From an uncultured Granulosicoccaceae bacterium (GTDB taxonomy: Bacteria > Pseudomonadota > Gammaproteobacteria > Granulosicoccales > Granulosicoccaceae), in contig CAKZVB010000123.1 in assembly GCA_937922015.1 (NCBI GenBank), positions 1 to 53,075 of the forward strand: a stretch of 53,075 nucleotides of DNA. Direction: 5' to 3'. Made by a program: the position numbers and the translations under genes. This document shows, piece by piece, positions 23,990 to 31,639 of the stretch. Every line of letters begins with the position of its first letter. Positions within the stretch are counted from its first letter, which is position 1. Under the pieces are notes generated by a model. It ran no database searches. It was not told where the DNA came from and saw only the letters and a program-made list of their open reading frames with translations.

Positions 23990-24973
23990 TTAGTTTCTCT
24001 CGTTTGTGTGCGTTGCAGTGCACTGGTTTGTAGTGTCGGGTGCCTGCGTGACGCAGGATGGCTGCCCGACGGCCTGCAGAAAACGCCCGCGCAGCATTTG
24101 TCGCGGGGGCGCTCCGGAGGAGTCGGTAAATGCTTCACGACGGTGCAGAATATTTCGCGTCACAATTCCCTGTCCCGGCTGCAGCCGCACGGTATAGTGC
24201 CAGTCTTTATGCTGATCGATCAGTTCGGTCATGCGTCGGGCCGCGGCCATAGTATCAGTGCTTTGCCAGCGGATGTTAGTTGTACGCGTAGTAAAGTGGG
24301 TGCCCGGAGACCCGTCTGCGTGATTAAACAGAACTGCGGTGGCTCGATCCGGTCGGTCATGGCCAACGTCGTCTTTATTGGCGGGGATCGTCATGGCGTT
24401 TTTACTGGACAGTAACGCTACCATCCCGGGGTTTTCATCCGCCAGCGCAATCAGCAACAGGTGGTCATCCAGCAACGATAACTCACCTCCTTGTGCTGCA
24501 GGCTGGACGCAGTGCAGGGTGAAGCAGCGCAGTGCTTTTTCGGGGGCGTTGTAGTAACCATCGCTGTGCCAGCCCATGGCCCGGGAGGTGTACGGGATAA
24601 ACCGACCGCGAGGTGTGCCTGACATATCGCTAAGCAGAGACAATCCGTTTTTGTCACTCACAACACCGCTGTCGGTAGTGGTCAGTGACAATCCGGCGTA
24701 CAGGCGCGCCACGTCGTTGTTGATGTCTGCAGATGTCCGGGTCCACTGGTACACAGCAAACCCATAGTCTCGCACCTGTTCACAAAGAATCGACAGTGAC
24801 TGTGCGTCGGCGGTGGTGTTTAAGGCCGGCGACAGGGCCAGTGGTTCGGTGTTACGCCAGTCGCTTTGCAATTGCAGGCGGTGTTCCCGCCACTGCAGGT
24901 AGGCGGTTGACTGGCCATTAAACTGTTTTGTCAGGCCCGCCGGACAGTTGCCGGACCATGAGCGATTTGTCAT
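23990..24973 (-). CDS. TauD/TfdA-family 2-oxoglutarate/Fe(II) dioxygenase-like protein
   Basis: This 327-residue protein belongs to the TauD/TfdA clan of non-haem iron dioxygenases, closest in style to the gamma-butyrobetaine-hydroxylase side. The iron-binding H-x-D is in AMGWHSDGYYN, the distal His in VTRNILHRREAF, and the 2-oxoglutarate Arg in RQMLRGRFL. These are the required ligands, so it should be active. Such enzymes hydroxylate or split small substrates including sulfonates. It opens the minus-strand operon that ends with the Cas6-like gene and is divergent from dsrA. A sulfonate substrate feeding sulfite to sulfur metabolism is attractive but not shown. Confidence 0.85.
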   Translation of the reverse strand: MTNRSWSGNCPAGLTKQFNGQSTAYLQWREHRLQLQSDWRNTEPLALSPALNTTADAQSLSILCEQVRDYGFAVYQWTRTSADINNDVARLYAGLSLTTTDSGVVSDKNGLSLLSDMSGTPRGRFIPYTSRAMGWHSDGYYNAPEKALRCFTLHCVQPAAQGGELSLLDDHLLLIALADENPGMVALLSSKNAMTIPANKDDVGHDRPDRATAVLFNHADGSPGTHFTTRTTNIRWQSTDTMAAARRMTELIDQHKDWHYTVRLQPGQGIVTRNILHRREAFTDSSGAPPRQMLRGRFLQAVGQPSCVTQAPDTTNQCTATHTNERN

Positions 24974-25225
24974 GCGGTGGACTCGTGACGTTTACCGCAC
25001 AATATCATAGCTCGGGAATGGCTCATAATGTTCGCAGACAGGCATGTATACTGACGCGTGGGTCTGCTTTCGTGGTGACTATTCCTTTTGGTATAGATTC
25101 GGTGTTGCGGGTGTTCATAAAGAGTTATATGCACCCTATAACCCAACCTATAAACTATAGTGGTTTGTATTAACGTCAGCGCTACGATGGCGCAGGCGTC
25201 CTGGCACCTGAGGACACACAACAAT
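24974..25225. promoter_or_regulatory. Divergent promoter region of the dsr operon and the TauD operon
   Basis: This 252-base gap must hold the main dsr promoter. A weak candidate is TTGCGG at 25105-25110 with TATGCA 17 bases further on. Nearby lie an inverted repeat GTTATA/TATAAC around TGCACCC (25124-25142) and the palindrome ACTATAGT (25154-25161), which could bind a regulator such as the NarL-type protein at the operon's end. No clear NarL heptamer pair is visible. A GAGGA ribosome site precedes the dsrA ATG at 25226. Confidence 0.4.
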
Positions 25226-26527
25226 ATGTCGGATTCAGATTCTAAAAACAATCACGATACGCCGATGCTGGATCATCTGGAATCCGGTCCGTGGCCCAGT
25301 TTTGTGTCCGGCATAAAGCGTCTGCGGGACGATCACCCCAGCGACCGGGTCAATGGCATGGCCAACGATCTGTTAGGTCAGCTTGAACATTCCTATAAAA
25401 CCCGCAAGGGCTACTGGAAGGGCGGCACCGTCAGTGTCTACGGCTACGGTGGTGGCATTATCCCGCGTTTTTCCGAAGTCGGAGATATGTTCCCGGAATC
25501 ACGCGAGTTCCATACGCTGCGGGTACAGCCACCGGCGGGCAACCACTACTCAACCGATATGCTTCGCACGCTCGCAGACAGCTGGGAGAAGCACGGTTCC
25601 GGGCTGGTGACCTTTCACGGTCAGACCGGCAATATTATGTTTATCGGGTCAACCACTGAAAACACTCAGCACTTTTTTGACGAAATCAACGAGTACGGCT
25701 TTGATCTTGGTGGTGCCGGTCCATGTGTGCGCACCGCGATGTCGTGCGTTGGCAGCGCGCGCTGTGAAATGTCATGTGCCAATGAACATCGAATACACCG
25801 GACACTGGTAAACAACTTCACCGACGATATCCATCGACCCGCATTGCCTTATAAATTCAAATTCAAGGTGTCCGGTTGCCCCAATGACTGCATGAATTCA
25901 ATAGAGCGTGCTGACTTTGCCGTGATAGGCACATGGCGAGATGACATGAAAGTCGATCAGGGGGCGTTTAAAGACTACGTCGGGCGCAAAGGCCGTCAAC
26001 ACGTGATAGACAATATCATCACGCGTTGTCCCACAAATGCGCTTACCCTGAAAGACGACGACAGCGTAGAAGTCGATAATCGCAACTGCGTGCGTTGCAT
26101 GCATTGTCTTAATGTTGTGCCGTCAGCGTTCAGCCCGGGTGATGACAAAGGCGTCAGTATTCTTATCGGCGGCAAACGCACGCTGAAAATCGGTGATCTG
26201 TTCGGTACGGTAATTGTGCCGTTTATGCGGCTTGAAAGCGATGAAGACTTCGAGCGCATCACCGAGATTGCCGAAGAAACCATAGACTTCTTTGCAGAGA
26301 ATGCACTCGAACACGAGCGCACCGGTGAAATGATCGAGCGTATCGGGTTGGTAAATTTTCTTGAAGGTATCGGCGTTGATGTTGACCCTGCCATGATCAG
26401 CCACCCGCGCGAAAGCTCCTACGTCAGACTGGACGAATGGGACGCAGAGGCAGCCAAGTGGTTCGAGCGTCGTGACGAGGCAAAGCATTCAGATAATAAA
26501 AGTACCGTCGCCGGAGGATCAGTCTGA
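25226..26527 (+). CDS. dsrA: Dissimilatory sulfite reductase alpha subunit, oxidative type
   Basis: DsrA forms the alpha2beta2 siroheme enzyme with DsrB; in sulfur oxidisers it works in reverse, producing sulfite from sulfur delivered as a DsrC trisulfide. Cluster-binding cysteines are visible in CVGSARCEMSC (C-x5-C) and SGCPNDCMNS (C-x3-C), which ligate the siroheme-coupled [4Fe-4S] centre. A ferredoxin insertion follows with NCVRCMHCLNVVP and CPTNAL. From ATG 25226 it is 433 residues, close to family length. Upstream in-frame starts (25160) have no conservation and are rejected. The stop overlaps dsrB by one base. The protein is cytoplasmic. Confidence 0.97.
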   Translation: MSDSDSKNNHDTPMLDHLESGPWPSFVSGIKRLRDDHPSDRVNGMANDLLGQLEHSYKTRKGYWKGGTVSVYGYGGGIIPRFSEVGDMFPESREFHTLRVQPPAGNHYSTDMLRTLADSWEKHGSGLVTFHGQTGNIMFIGSTTENTQHFFDEINEYGFDLGGAGPCVRTAMSCVGSARCEMSCANEHRIHRTLVNNFTDDIHRPALPYKFKFKVSGCPNDCMNSIERADFAVIGTWRDDMKVDQGAFKDYVGRKGRQHVIDNIITRCPTNALTLKDDDSVEVDNRNCVRCMHCLNVVPSAFSPGDDKGVSILIGGKRTLKIGDLFGTVIVPFMRLESDEDFERITEIAEETIDFFAENALEHERTGEMIERIGLVNFLEGIGVDVDPAMISHPRESSYVRLDEWDAEAAKWFERRDEAKHSDNKSTVAGGSV

Positions 26528-27633
26528 TGGCCACTCAAGCCCCTACCACTGCAAAAAAGCCAAAGAAGCAAATGCGACCGGCAATCGAAAGCGGTTGCCC
26601 CGACGGTATGCAGTACCTTCACCCGGTGATGCTGCGCAACTTCGGACAATGGGTTAACCATACACACCCGCGACCGGGGGTGTTGTGCCATATCGCTGAA
26701 AGCGGTGAGGCTATCTGGACGGTTCGAGCAGGTACGCAGCGTATTCTCGATGTTTTTACCCTGCGCAAGCTTTGTGACATTGGCGATGAATTCGGTGATG
26801 GTCACGTGCGATTTACCATTCGCTCCAACATCGAGTATATGGTCGATTCCGAAGCCAAGGTAGAGCCGCTGATTGACGCGCTGACGCAGGCCGGGTTTAT
26901 TGTCGGTGGCACACAAAACTCAGTGGCGATGATCTCGCACACCCAGGGCTGGCTGCACTGTGATATACCGGGCACCGATGCCTCCGGCATTGTGAAGTCA
27001 ATGATGGATGAACTGATTCACGAGTTTACGCATGCTGAAATGCCGAACCGCGTGCATATCACTACCTCGTGCTGTCAGATAAACTGCGGTGGCCAGGGCG
27101 ATATCGCCATTAACATTCAGCACACCAAGCCGCCTAAAATCAATCACGATCTGGTGGCAAATGTGTGTGAGCGGCCGTCAGTGGTTGCCCGTTGTCCCGT
27201 CGCCGCGATCAGACCGGCGATGGTAAACGGTAAACCGTCACTGGAGGTCGATGAAAAAAAATGCATTTGCTGTGGCGCCTGCTATCCGCCATGCCCGCCA
27301 ATGCAAATCAACGATCCCGAGCATTCTAAACTTGCGGTGTGGGTCGGCGGTAATCACTCTAACGCGCGCAGTAAACCTTCCTTTCAGAAACTGGTTGCCG
27401 CAGGTATTCCAAACAATCCGCCGCGCTGGCCCGAGGCCACAGCGGTGGTCAAAAAAATCCTCTTCGCCTATAAAGAAGATGCCAAAGACTGGGAGCGTAT
27501 TAACGACTGGATAGATCGAATTGGATGGCCGCGTTTTTTCGAAATAACCGAACTGCCATTTACCAAATTCCATATCGACAACTGGCGTGGTTCACGCAAA
27601 AGTCTCAACGCATCAAGCCACATTCGTTTCTGA
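26527..27633 (+). CDS. dsrB: Dissimilatory sulfite reductase beta subunit
   Basis: DsrB is the 368-residue partner of DsrA and carries the catalytically active siroheme site. The conserved cysteines are TSCCQINCGGQGDIAI, the second group near CERPSVVARCP, and the ferredoxin domain CICCGACYPPCPP. Substrate-channel features such as GGTQNSVAMISHTQGWLHC are present. ATG directly overlaps the dsrA stop (TGATG), so translation is coupled and subunits are made in equal amounts. Typical oxidative-type dsrAB order and lengths support the sulfur-oxidation direction, reinforced by dsrEFH and dsrL downstream. Confidence 0.97.
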   Translation: MATQAPTTAKKPKKQMRPAIESGCPDGMQYLHPVMLRNFGQWVNHTHPRPGVLCHIAESGEAIWTVRAGTQRILDVFTLRKLCDIGDEFGDGHVRFTIRSNIEYMVDSEAKVEPLIDALTQAGFIVGGTQNSVAMISHTQGWLHCDIPGTDASGIVKSMMDELIHEFTHAEMPNRVHITTSCCQINCGGQGDIAINIQHTKPPKINHDLVANVCERPSVVARCPVAAIRPAMVNGKPSLEVDEKKCICCGACYPPCPPMQINDPEHSKLAVWVGGNHSNARSKPSFQKLVAAGIPNNPPRWPEATAVVKKILFAYKEDAKDWERINDWIDRIGWPRFFEITELPFTKFHIDNWRGSRKSLNASSHIRF

Positions 27634-27645
27634 CGGAATAGTTCA

Positions 27646-28038
27646 TTGAAATTCGCCATCCTTGTGAATGAAGGGCCGTATCAACATCAGGCTTCCGACA
27701 GTGCCTATCAGTTTGCCGTAGCCGCGATTGAATCCGGCCATGAAGTAGCGCGTGTGTTCTTCTACCATGACGGGGTGAACAACGGCTCAAACCTGACTAC
27801 ACCGCCTCAGGACGACCGCCACATTCAAAAACGCTGGAGCGCCCTGGCCGCTGAAAGCGGTGTGGATCTGGTGTTGTGTGTAGCGGCCTGCCAGCGCCGC
27901 GGTATGGTCGATGAAGGCGAGCGTGATCGAAATAAAAAAGACGCCATAAACGTGGCCGACGGGTTTCGAATCTCCGGCCTCGGGCAGCTGATCGAAGCCG
28001 GTATTGAGGCAGATCGGCTGCTTACCTTCGGAGACTAG
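27646..28038 (+). CDS. dsrE: Sulfur-carrier protein DsrE
   Basis: DsrE is the TusD-type subunit of the DsrE2F2H2 complex, found with oxidative dsr genes, which passes persulfide sulfur to DsrC. The active cysteine is Cys78 in VDLVLCVAACQRRG, at the same position as in the Allochromatium protein as I recall it. The 130-residue length fits. It begins at TTG 27646, 12 bases after dsrB, and the first residues MKFAILVNEGPYQ match the family start. The 104-base gap after it is long for this compact operon. Confidence 0.93.
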   Translation: MKFAILVNEGPYQHQASDSAYQFAVAAIESGHEVARVFFYHDGVNNGSNLTTPPQDDRHIQKRWSALAAESGVDLVLCVAACQRRGMVDEGERDRNKKDAINVADGFRISGLGQLIEAGIEADRLLTFGD

Positions 28039-28072
28039 CAAAGTGATTGGCGGGAGGACAAAATTCATCGTG

Positions 28073-28153
28073 ATGACTACACCTTTAATTGTATCTGTTG
28101 CAGGTGTCTGTCTGCTCAGCATGACCAAAGGATTCCAAAACCATGGAAGATGA
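28073..28153 (+). CDS. Possible 26-residue leader peptide ahead of dsrF
   Basis: GTG-ATG at 28070-28075 follows a strong GGGAGGA ribosome site with a somewhat long spacing (11 bases to the GTG, 14 to the ATG) and opens a frame of about 26 codons ending in a TGA that overlaps the dsrF start. The peptide is mildly hydrophobic (PLIVSVAGVCLLSM). It could couple dsrF translation to the upstream message. It may equally be chance; dsrF has its own AAGGA site. Confidence 0.25.
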   Translation: MTTPLIVSVAGVCLLSMTKGFQNHGR

Positions 28154-28529
28154 AGAATACGCCGGTGGTGTCCAGAAGAAGTTCATCTATATCAATCGCC
28201 GTGCTCCGCATGGCACGGTCTACGCGCATGAAGCGCTTGAAACTGTGTTGATCGGTGCGGCTTTTGATCAGGATGTCAGCATGCTGTTTATCGACGACGG
28301 TGTGTATCAGCTGAAAAAAGAACAGAGACCCGATTCCCTGGAGATGAAAAATTTTTCCAAAGCCTTCAAGGCACTTGAAATGTACGATGTGGAAAAATTA
28401 TTTGTCGAGACCGAATCACTGCAGGAAAGGGGGTTAAATGAATCCGACCTGCTGGTTGACGTAGAGCTGGTAGCGCGTGCAAAAGTAGCTGAACTAATCG
28501 ACCAGCAAGACGTGGTGTTGAGTTTCTGA
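28143..28529 (+). CDS. dsrF: Sulfur-relay subunit DsrF
   Basis: DsrF is the TusC-type subunit of DsrEFH, structurally needed but without the essential cysteine. The N-terminal part KKFIYINRRAPHGTVYAHEALE and GAAFDQDVSMLFIDDGVYQL are strongly family-like, and length (128 residues) fits. An AAGGA site lies ten bases before ATG 28143. The stop overlaps the dsrH start by one base. Confidence 0.93.
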   Translation: MEDEEYAGGVQKKFIYINRRAPHGTVYAHEALETVLIGAAFDQDVSMLFIDDGVYQLKKEQRPDSLEMKNFSKAFKALEMYDVEKLFVETESLQERGLNESDLLVDVELVARAKVAELIDQQDVVLSF

Positions 28530-28837
28530 TGAGTACCTTGAATATTGTCAATAAATCACCGTTCGAAAAACGCAGCCTCGATCAATGCATTACACGTACG
28601 TCCAGTGGTGACGCCCTGTTGCTGATAGAAGATGCGGTTGTGGCAGCGGTCAGCGGCACCGCCTACGATGCGCCACTGACTGAAGCGGGGCAAAACATGA
28701 AACTGTATGTGCTGGAAGGTGATCTTGCTGCCCGGGGTTTTGCTGACAGTGAAATGGTCAATGGCTTTACCCCGGTTGACTATAAGGGTTTTGTTGCTCT
28801 TGTTGCGGAACATGATAGAGTCCACTCGTGGCTCTGA
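28529..28837 (+). CDS. dsrH: Sulfur-relay subunit DsrH
   Basis: DsrH is the TusB-type subunit, 102 residues, completing the DsrE2F2H2 hexamer. The conserved Cys20 is present in SLDQCITRTSSGD. The typical LLLIEDAVVA and LEGDLAARGF segments follow. It overlaps dsrF by one base (TGATG), showing coupled translation of the complex. A 78-base gap separates it from dsrC. Confidence 0.93.
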   Translation: MSTLNIVNKSPFEKRSLDQCITRTSSGDALLLIEDAVVAAVSGTAYDAPLTEAGQNMKLYVLEGDLAARGFADSEMVNGFTPVDYKGFVALVAEHDRVHSWL

Positions 28838-28872
28838 CAGCCCTTGCGAGCCCGCTGATTATTAATCAAAAC

Positions 28873-28888
28873 TGCGTTGTCAAACGCA
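28873..28888 (+). promoter_or_regulatory. Small stem-loop in the dsrC leader
   Basis: TGCGTT at 28873-28878 pairs perfectly with AACGCA at 28883-28888 across a four-base loop, 27 bases before dsrC. Highly expressed dsrC may have separate control, and this hairpin could protect a processed transcript end. A 6-base stem can occur by chance. Confidence 0.3.
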
Positions 28889-28915
28889 CAGACCACCAGA
28901 CATCGGAGACATAAT

Positions 28916-29251
28916 ATGAGCAGCATTGAGGTAGACGGCAAAACACTGGCCACTGATGAAGAGGGTTACCTTGAGAACCTGTCTGACTGGGAGCCTGGTG
29001 TCGCCACCGTCATGGCAGAGATCGACGATTGCGAACTCACTGACAATCACTGGGAGGTGATTAATTTTTTACGTGAGTACTACGAAGAATATCAAATTGC
29101 GCCGGCGGTTCGGGTATTGACCAAAGCCATCGGCAAAAAGCTGGGTAAGGAATATGGCAACGGCAAGTACCTGTATGAGCTGTATCCCTACGGGCCGGCG
29201 AAGCAGGCATGTAAGTACGCAGGTTTACCGAAACCGACCGGCTGCGTATAA
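28916..29251 (+). CDS. dsrC: Sulfur carrier and DsrAB partner DsrC
   Basis: DsrC carries sulfane sulfur as a persulfide and then a trisulfide between its two C-terminal cysteines, presenting it to DsrAB and afterwards to the DsrK disulfide reductase. Both are present: Cys99 and the penultimate Cys110 in QACKYAGLPKPTGCV. At 111 residues from ATG 28916 it has normal length; GGAGAC lies just before the start. An upstream in-frame start adds unconserved residues and is rejected. Confidence 0.96.
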   Translation: MSSIEVDGKTLATDEEGYLENLSDWEPGVATVMAEIDDCELTDNHWEVINFLREYYEEYQIAPAVRVLTKAIGKKLGKEYGNGKYLYELYPYGPAKQACKYAGLPKPTGCV

Positions 29252-29288
29252 CGGAAGCAGGTAACAGTGTTCACGGTGTTCAACCAGT

Positions 29289-29338
29289 CAGCTATGTTAC
29301 CGGCTTTGTTAAACAGCTACGTTAAGCAGCTATGCTAA
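29289..29338 (+). repeat. Three near-identical 11-12-mers ahead of dsrM
   Basis: CAGCTATGTTA (29289), CAGCTACGTTAA (29314) and CAGCTATGCTAA (29327) lie in the 80-base gap before dsrM, and the third includes the dsrM ATG. The gene lacks a strong ribosome site. These could be relics of short duplications or a binding site. Confidence 0.4.
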
Positions 29339-30075
29339 TTAGCGCCATTCTATATTTAGCAGCGATCATTTGTGTGCTGGGTGTCGGTCGCAAGGTTTAT
29401 CAGTATGCAGCGACACCGGCGCCGTTGAAAATACCCACAACACCGGCTCCCACCACTCGTGCAGGTGTGGTGTGGCGAATGTTCAGGGAAGTCGTGTTCT
29501 TCGACAGCTTGTTCAAGGCATCCAAATTCACCTGGCTGTTTGGCTGGCTTTTTCACGCAGGGCTTTTTGTCGCTCTGCTATGTCATCTTCGTTATTTTAC
29601 AGAGCCTGTATGGGGCTGGGTGGCTTTGATTGCACCGTTAAGCAAGTACGCGGGTCTTGCCATGCTGGTCGGGCTGACCGGTTTACTGGGCAGGCGCTTT
29701 CTGGTTGATCGGGTCCGAACAATTTCCGCCCCTTCGGATTATCTTATGCTGTTGTTGATCATGGCGATAGCCGGATCGGGGTTGTTGATGCGCTTTGTGT
29801 GGCATACGGATATTGTGGCGGTAAAGCAATTTGCCCGCGGTTTATTATCCTTTGATTTAAACGCGCTGTCGGGCAGCAGTCTTTTATTTCTGCATTTGCT
29901 GTTTGTCGCTGTTCTGTTACTTATTTTTCCGTTTTCTAAATTGCTGCACGCACCGGGGCTGTTTTTCAGTCCGTCTCGCTATCAGGTAGATAACCCCCGT
30001 GAGAGACGACACACCGGTGGGCAGGCAAGCAAAAGTGCAAACAGCGCCGTGTCACAAGAGCAGAAAAATGGCTAA
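29332..30075 (+). CDS. dsrM: Membrane haem b protein DsrM
   Basis: DsrM is the NarI-like membrane subunit of the DsrMKJOP complex and passes electrons between the quinone pool and DsrK through two haems b. It has five to six hydrophobic helices and histidines placed for haem binding, such as LFHAGLFVALLCHLRYF and FLHLLFV. The C-terminus is charged and cytoplasmic. Length (247 residues) fits. It overlaps dsrK by eight bases. Confidence 0.92.
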   Translation: MLISAILYLAAIICVLGVGRKVYQYAATPAPLKIPTTPAPTTRAGVVWRMFREVVFFDSLFKASKFTWLFGWLFHAGLFVALLCHLRYFTEPVWGWVALIAPLSKYAGLAMLVGLTGLLGRRFLVDRVRTISAPSDYLMLLLIMAIAGSGLLMRFVWHTDIVAVKQFARGLLSFDLNALSGSSLLFLHLLFVAVLLLIFPFSKLLHAPGLFFSPSRYQVDNPRERRHTGGQASKSANSAVSQEQKNG

Positions 30076-31573
30076 AAAGCCTGTTCCATTTGATGTGCCA
30101 GTGCTGGGTGATTTCACAGACACGCCGGCTGTCAAGCCGGGTGCAATGTCGCACAGCCAGCCGTTTGTCGCCAAAGCGCCGATAAACGAGGCGTTGGGTT
30201 ACCCCGGTGAGCTAGTCGACAACTGGCAACAGGTTGGCGTGGAAAAACTGGGGGAACTCGTCAAGGGCTCCAGAGCGCTGCGTGTGTACCTTGATTCCTG
30301 CGTCAAGTGCGGCGCGTGTACTGATAAGTGTCACTATTTTCTTGGCACCGGCGATCCCAACAACATGCCGGTAGCGCGGCAGGATTTACTGCGATCTGTT
30401 TATCGTCGCCACTATACGCTGGCTGGCAAGTACCTCCCCGGGCTGGTGGGTGCAAAAGAATTTGACGAGCAAATGCTGGACGACTGGTACAAGTATTTTC
30501 ATCAGTGTTCACAGTGTCGCCGCTGTTCTGTGTATTGCCCCTATGGTATCGACACCGCCGAAGTGTCGATGGCGGCCCGCGAAATCATGGACACCATTGG
30601 CAAGGGACAAAAGTATTGCAATGAAATTATCGGCAAGGTGCATAAGCTGGGTAACAACCTGGGCCTGCCTGAGCCCGCACTGGCAGACACACTCGAAGGT
30701 CTGGAAGAAGACGTCGAGGAAGAAATCAATGTAGCGGTAAAATTTCCGCTTGATGTCAAAGGCGCTGAAGTGCTGTTGGTCACGCCGTCGGCAGACTTTT
30801 TCGCAGAGCCTCACATCGATGGATTAATCGGTTATGCCAAAGTGTTTCATCAGGCAGGGATCAGCTGGACCATATCCTCACATGCGTCAGAAGCCGCAAA
30901 CTTCGGTCTTTTTATCGGTAGCCGGGACAACATGCAGAAAGTGGCCATGCGTATTCGTGAAGCTGCCCTGGAGCTGGGCGTCAAGCGTATTGTATTTGGC
31001 GAATGTGGCCATGCGTGGCGTGTCGGGTACAGCTTTCTCAATACCCTGGCCGGGCCGTTTGATTTTCTGGACTCGCGTTATCCGGTGCCGCAACACATTG
31101 TCGAGGTGACGCACGATCTCATTCAACAGGGTCGCCTGCGGCTCGATAAATCAGCCAACGACGACAAACGTGTGACTTTTCACGACTCATGCAATGTGGC
31201 ACGCGCCTCACGTATGGGTGACAAAGCGGGCGGTCAATTTACACTGCCGCGTGATGTTATACGCGCCAGCTGCAACCACTTTTTTGATATGCCCGCTGAC
31301 ACCATCGGTGAAGCGACGTTCTGCTGTGGCGGAGGTGGTGGTCTGCTGACAGATGATTTAGTCGAACTGCGGGTCAAGGGCGCTAAGCCTCGCATGCAGG
31401 CTTTAAAAGACGTTAACGACCAGCACCGGATAACGCATATGGCAGCTATTTGCGCCATCTGCAAAAGCCAGTTCTCAAAAGTATTCCCGTACTACGGGTT
31501 CGAGATGGATCAAATAATCAGTGTCCACCAACTGGTGGGAGATGCGCTTGTATTCCCTGTTGATCCGGGTTGA
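30068..31573 (+). CDS. dsrK: Iron-sulfur heterodisulfide-reductase-like subunit DsrK
   Basis: DsrK is the cytoplasmic catalytic subunit of DsrMKJOP, related to HdrD, and handles the DsrC disulfide. Two [4Fe-4S] motifs are visible: SCVKCGACTDKCHYFLGTG near residue 75, and QCSQCRRCSVYCPYGID near 140. The CCG-type site follows as TFHDSCNVARASR and FCCGGGGGLL, with ICAICKSQ further on. ATG 30068 starts inside the dsrM end; the longer frame from 29999 reads through dsrM and is rejected. Length is 501 residues. The protein sits on the inner face of the membrane with DsrM. Confidence 0.95.
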   Translation: MAKKPVPFDVPVLGDFTDTPAVKPGAMSHSQPFVAKAPINEALGYPGELVDNWQQVGVEKLGELVKGSRALRVYLDSCVKCGACTDKCHYFLGTGDPNNMPVARQDLLRSVYRRHYTLAGKYLPGLVGAKEFDEQMLDDWYKYFHQCSQCRRCSVYCPYGIDTAEVSMAAREIMDTIGKGQKYCNEIIGKVHKLGNNLGLPEPALADTLEGLEEDVEEEINVAVKFPLDVKGAEVLLVTPSADFFAEPHIDGLIGYAKVFHQAGISWTISSHASEAANFGLFIGSRDNMQKVAMRIREAALELGVKRIVFGECGHAWRVGYSFLNTLAGPFDFLDSRYPVPQHIVEVTHDLIQQGRLRLDKSANDDKRVTFHDSCNVARASRMGDKAGGQFTLPRDVIRASCNHFFDMPADTIGEATFCCGGGGGLLTDDLVELRVKGAKPRMQALKDVNDQHRITHMAAICAICKSQFSKVFPYYGFEMDQIISVHQLVGDALVFPVDPG

Positions 31574-31639
31574 CAGCAATGCACCTGGAAAAGATAACGC
31601 CGGGCATTGCCTACACTACAGCAGATAAGGGCTAACACG

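Noticed and set aside
22306-25225. CRISPR array near the Cas6-like gene
   Set aside because: Read on both strands, no regularly spaced repeats of 25-40 bases and no other cas genes were found.
25160-25225. Upstream start for dsrA
   Set aside because: Residues before MSDSDS lack family similarity and ATG 25226 has a GAGGA site. The same reasoning removed long starts for dsrC, dsrK, dsrL and mtoX.
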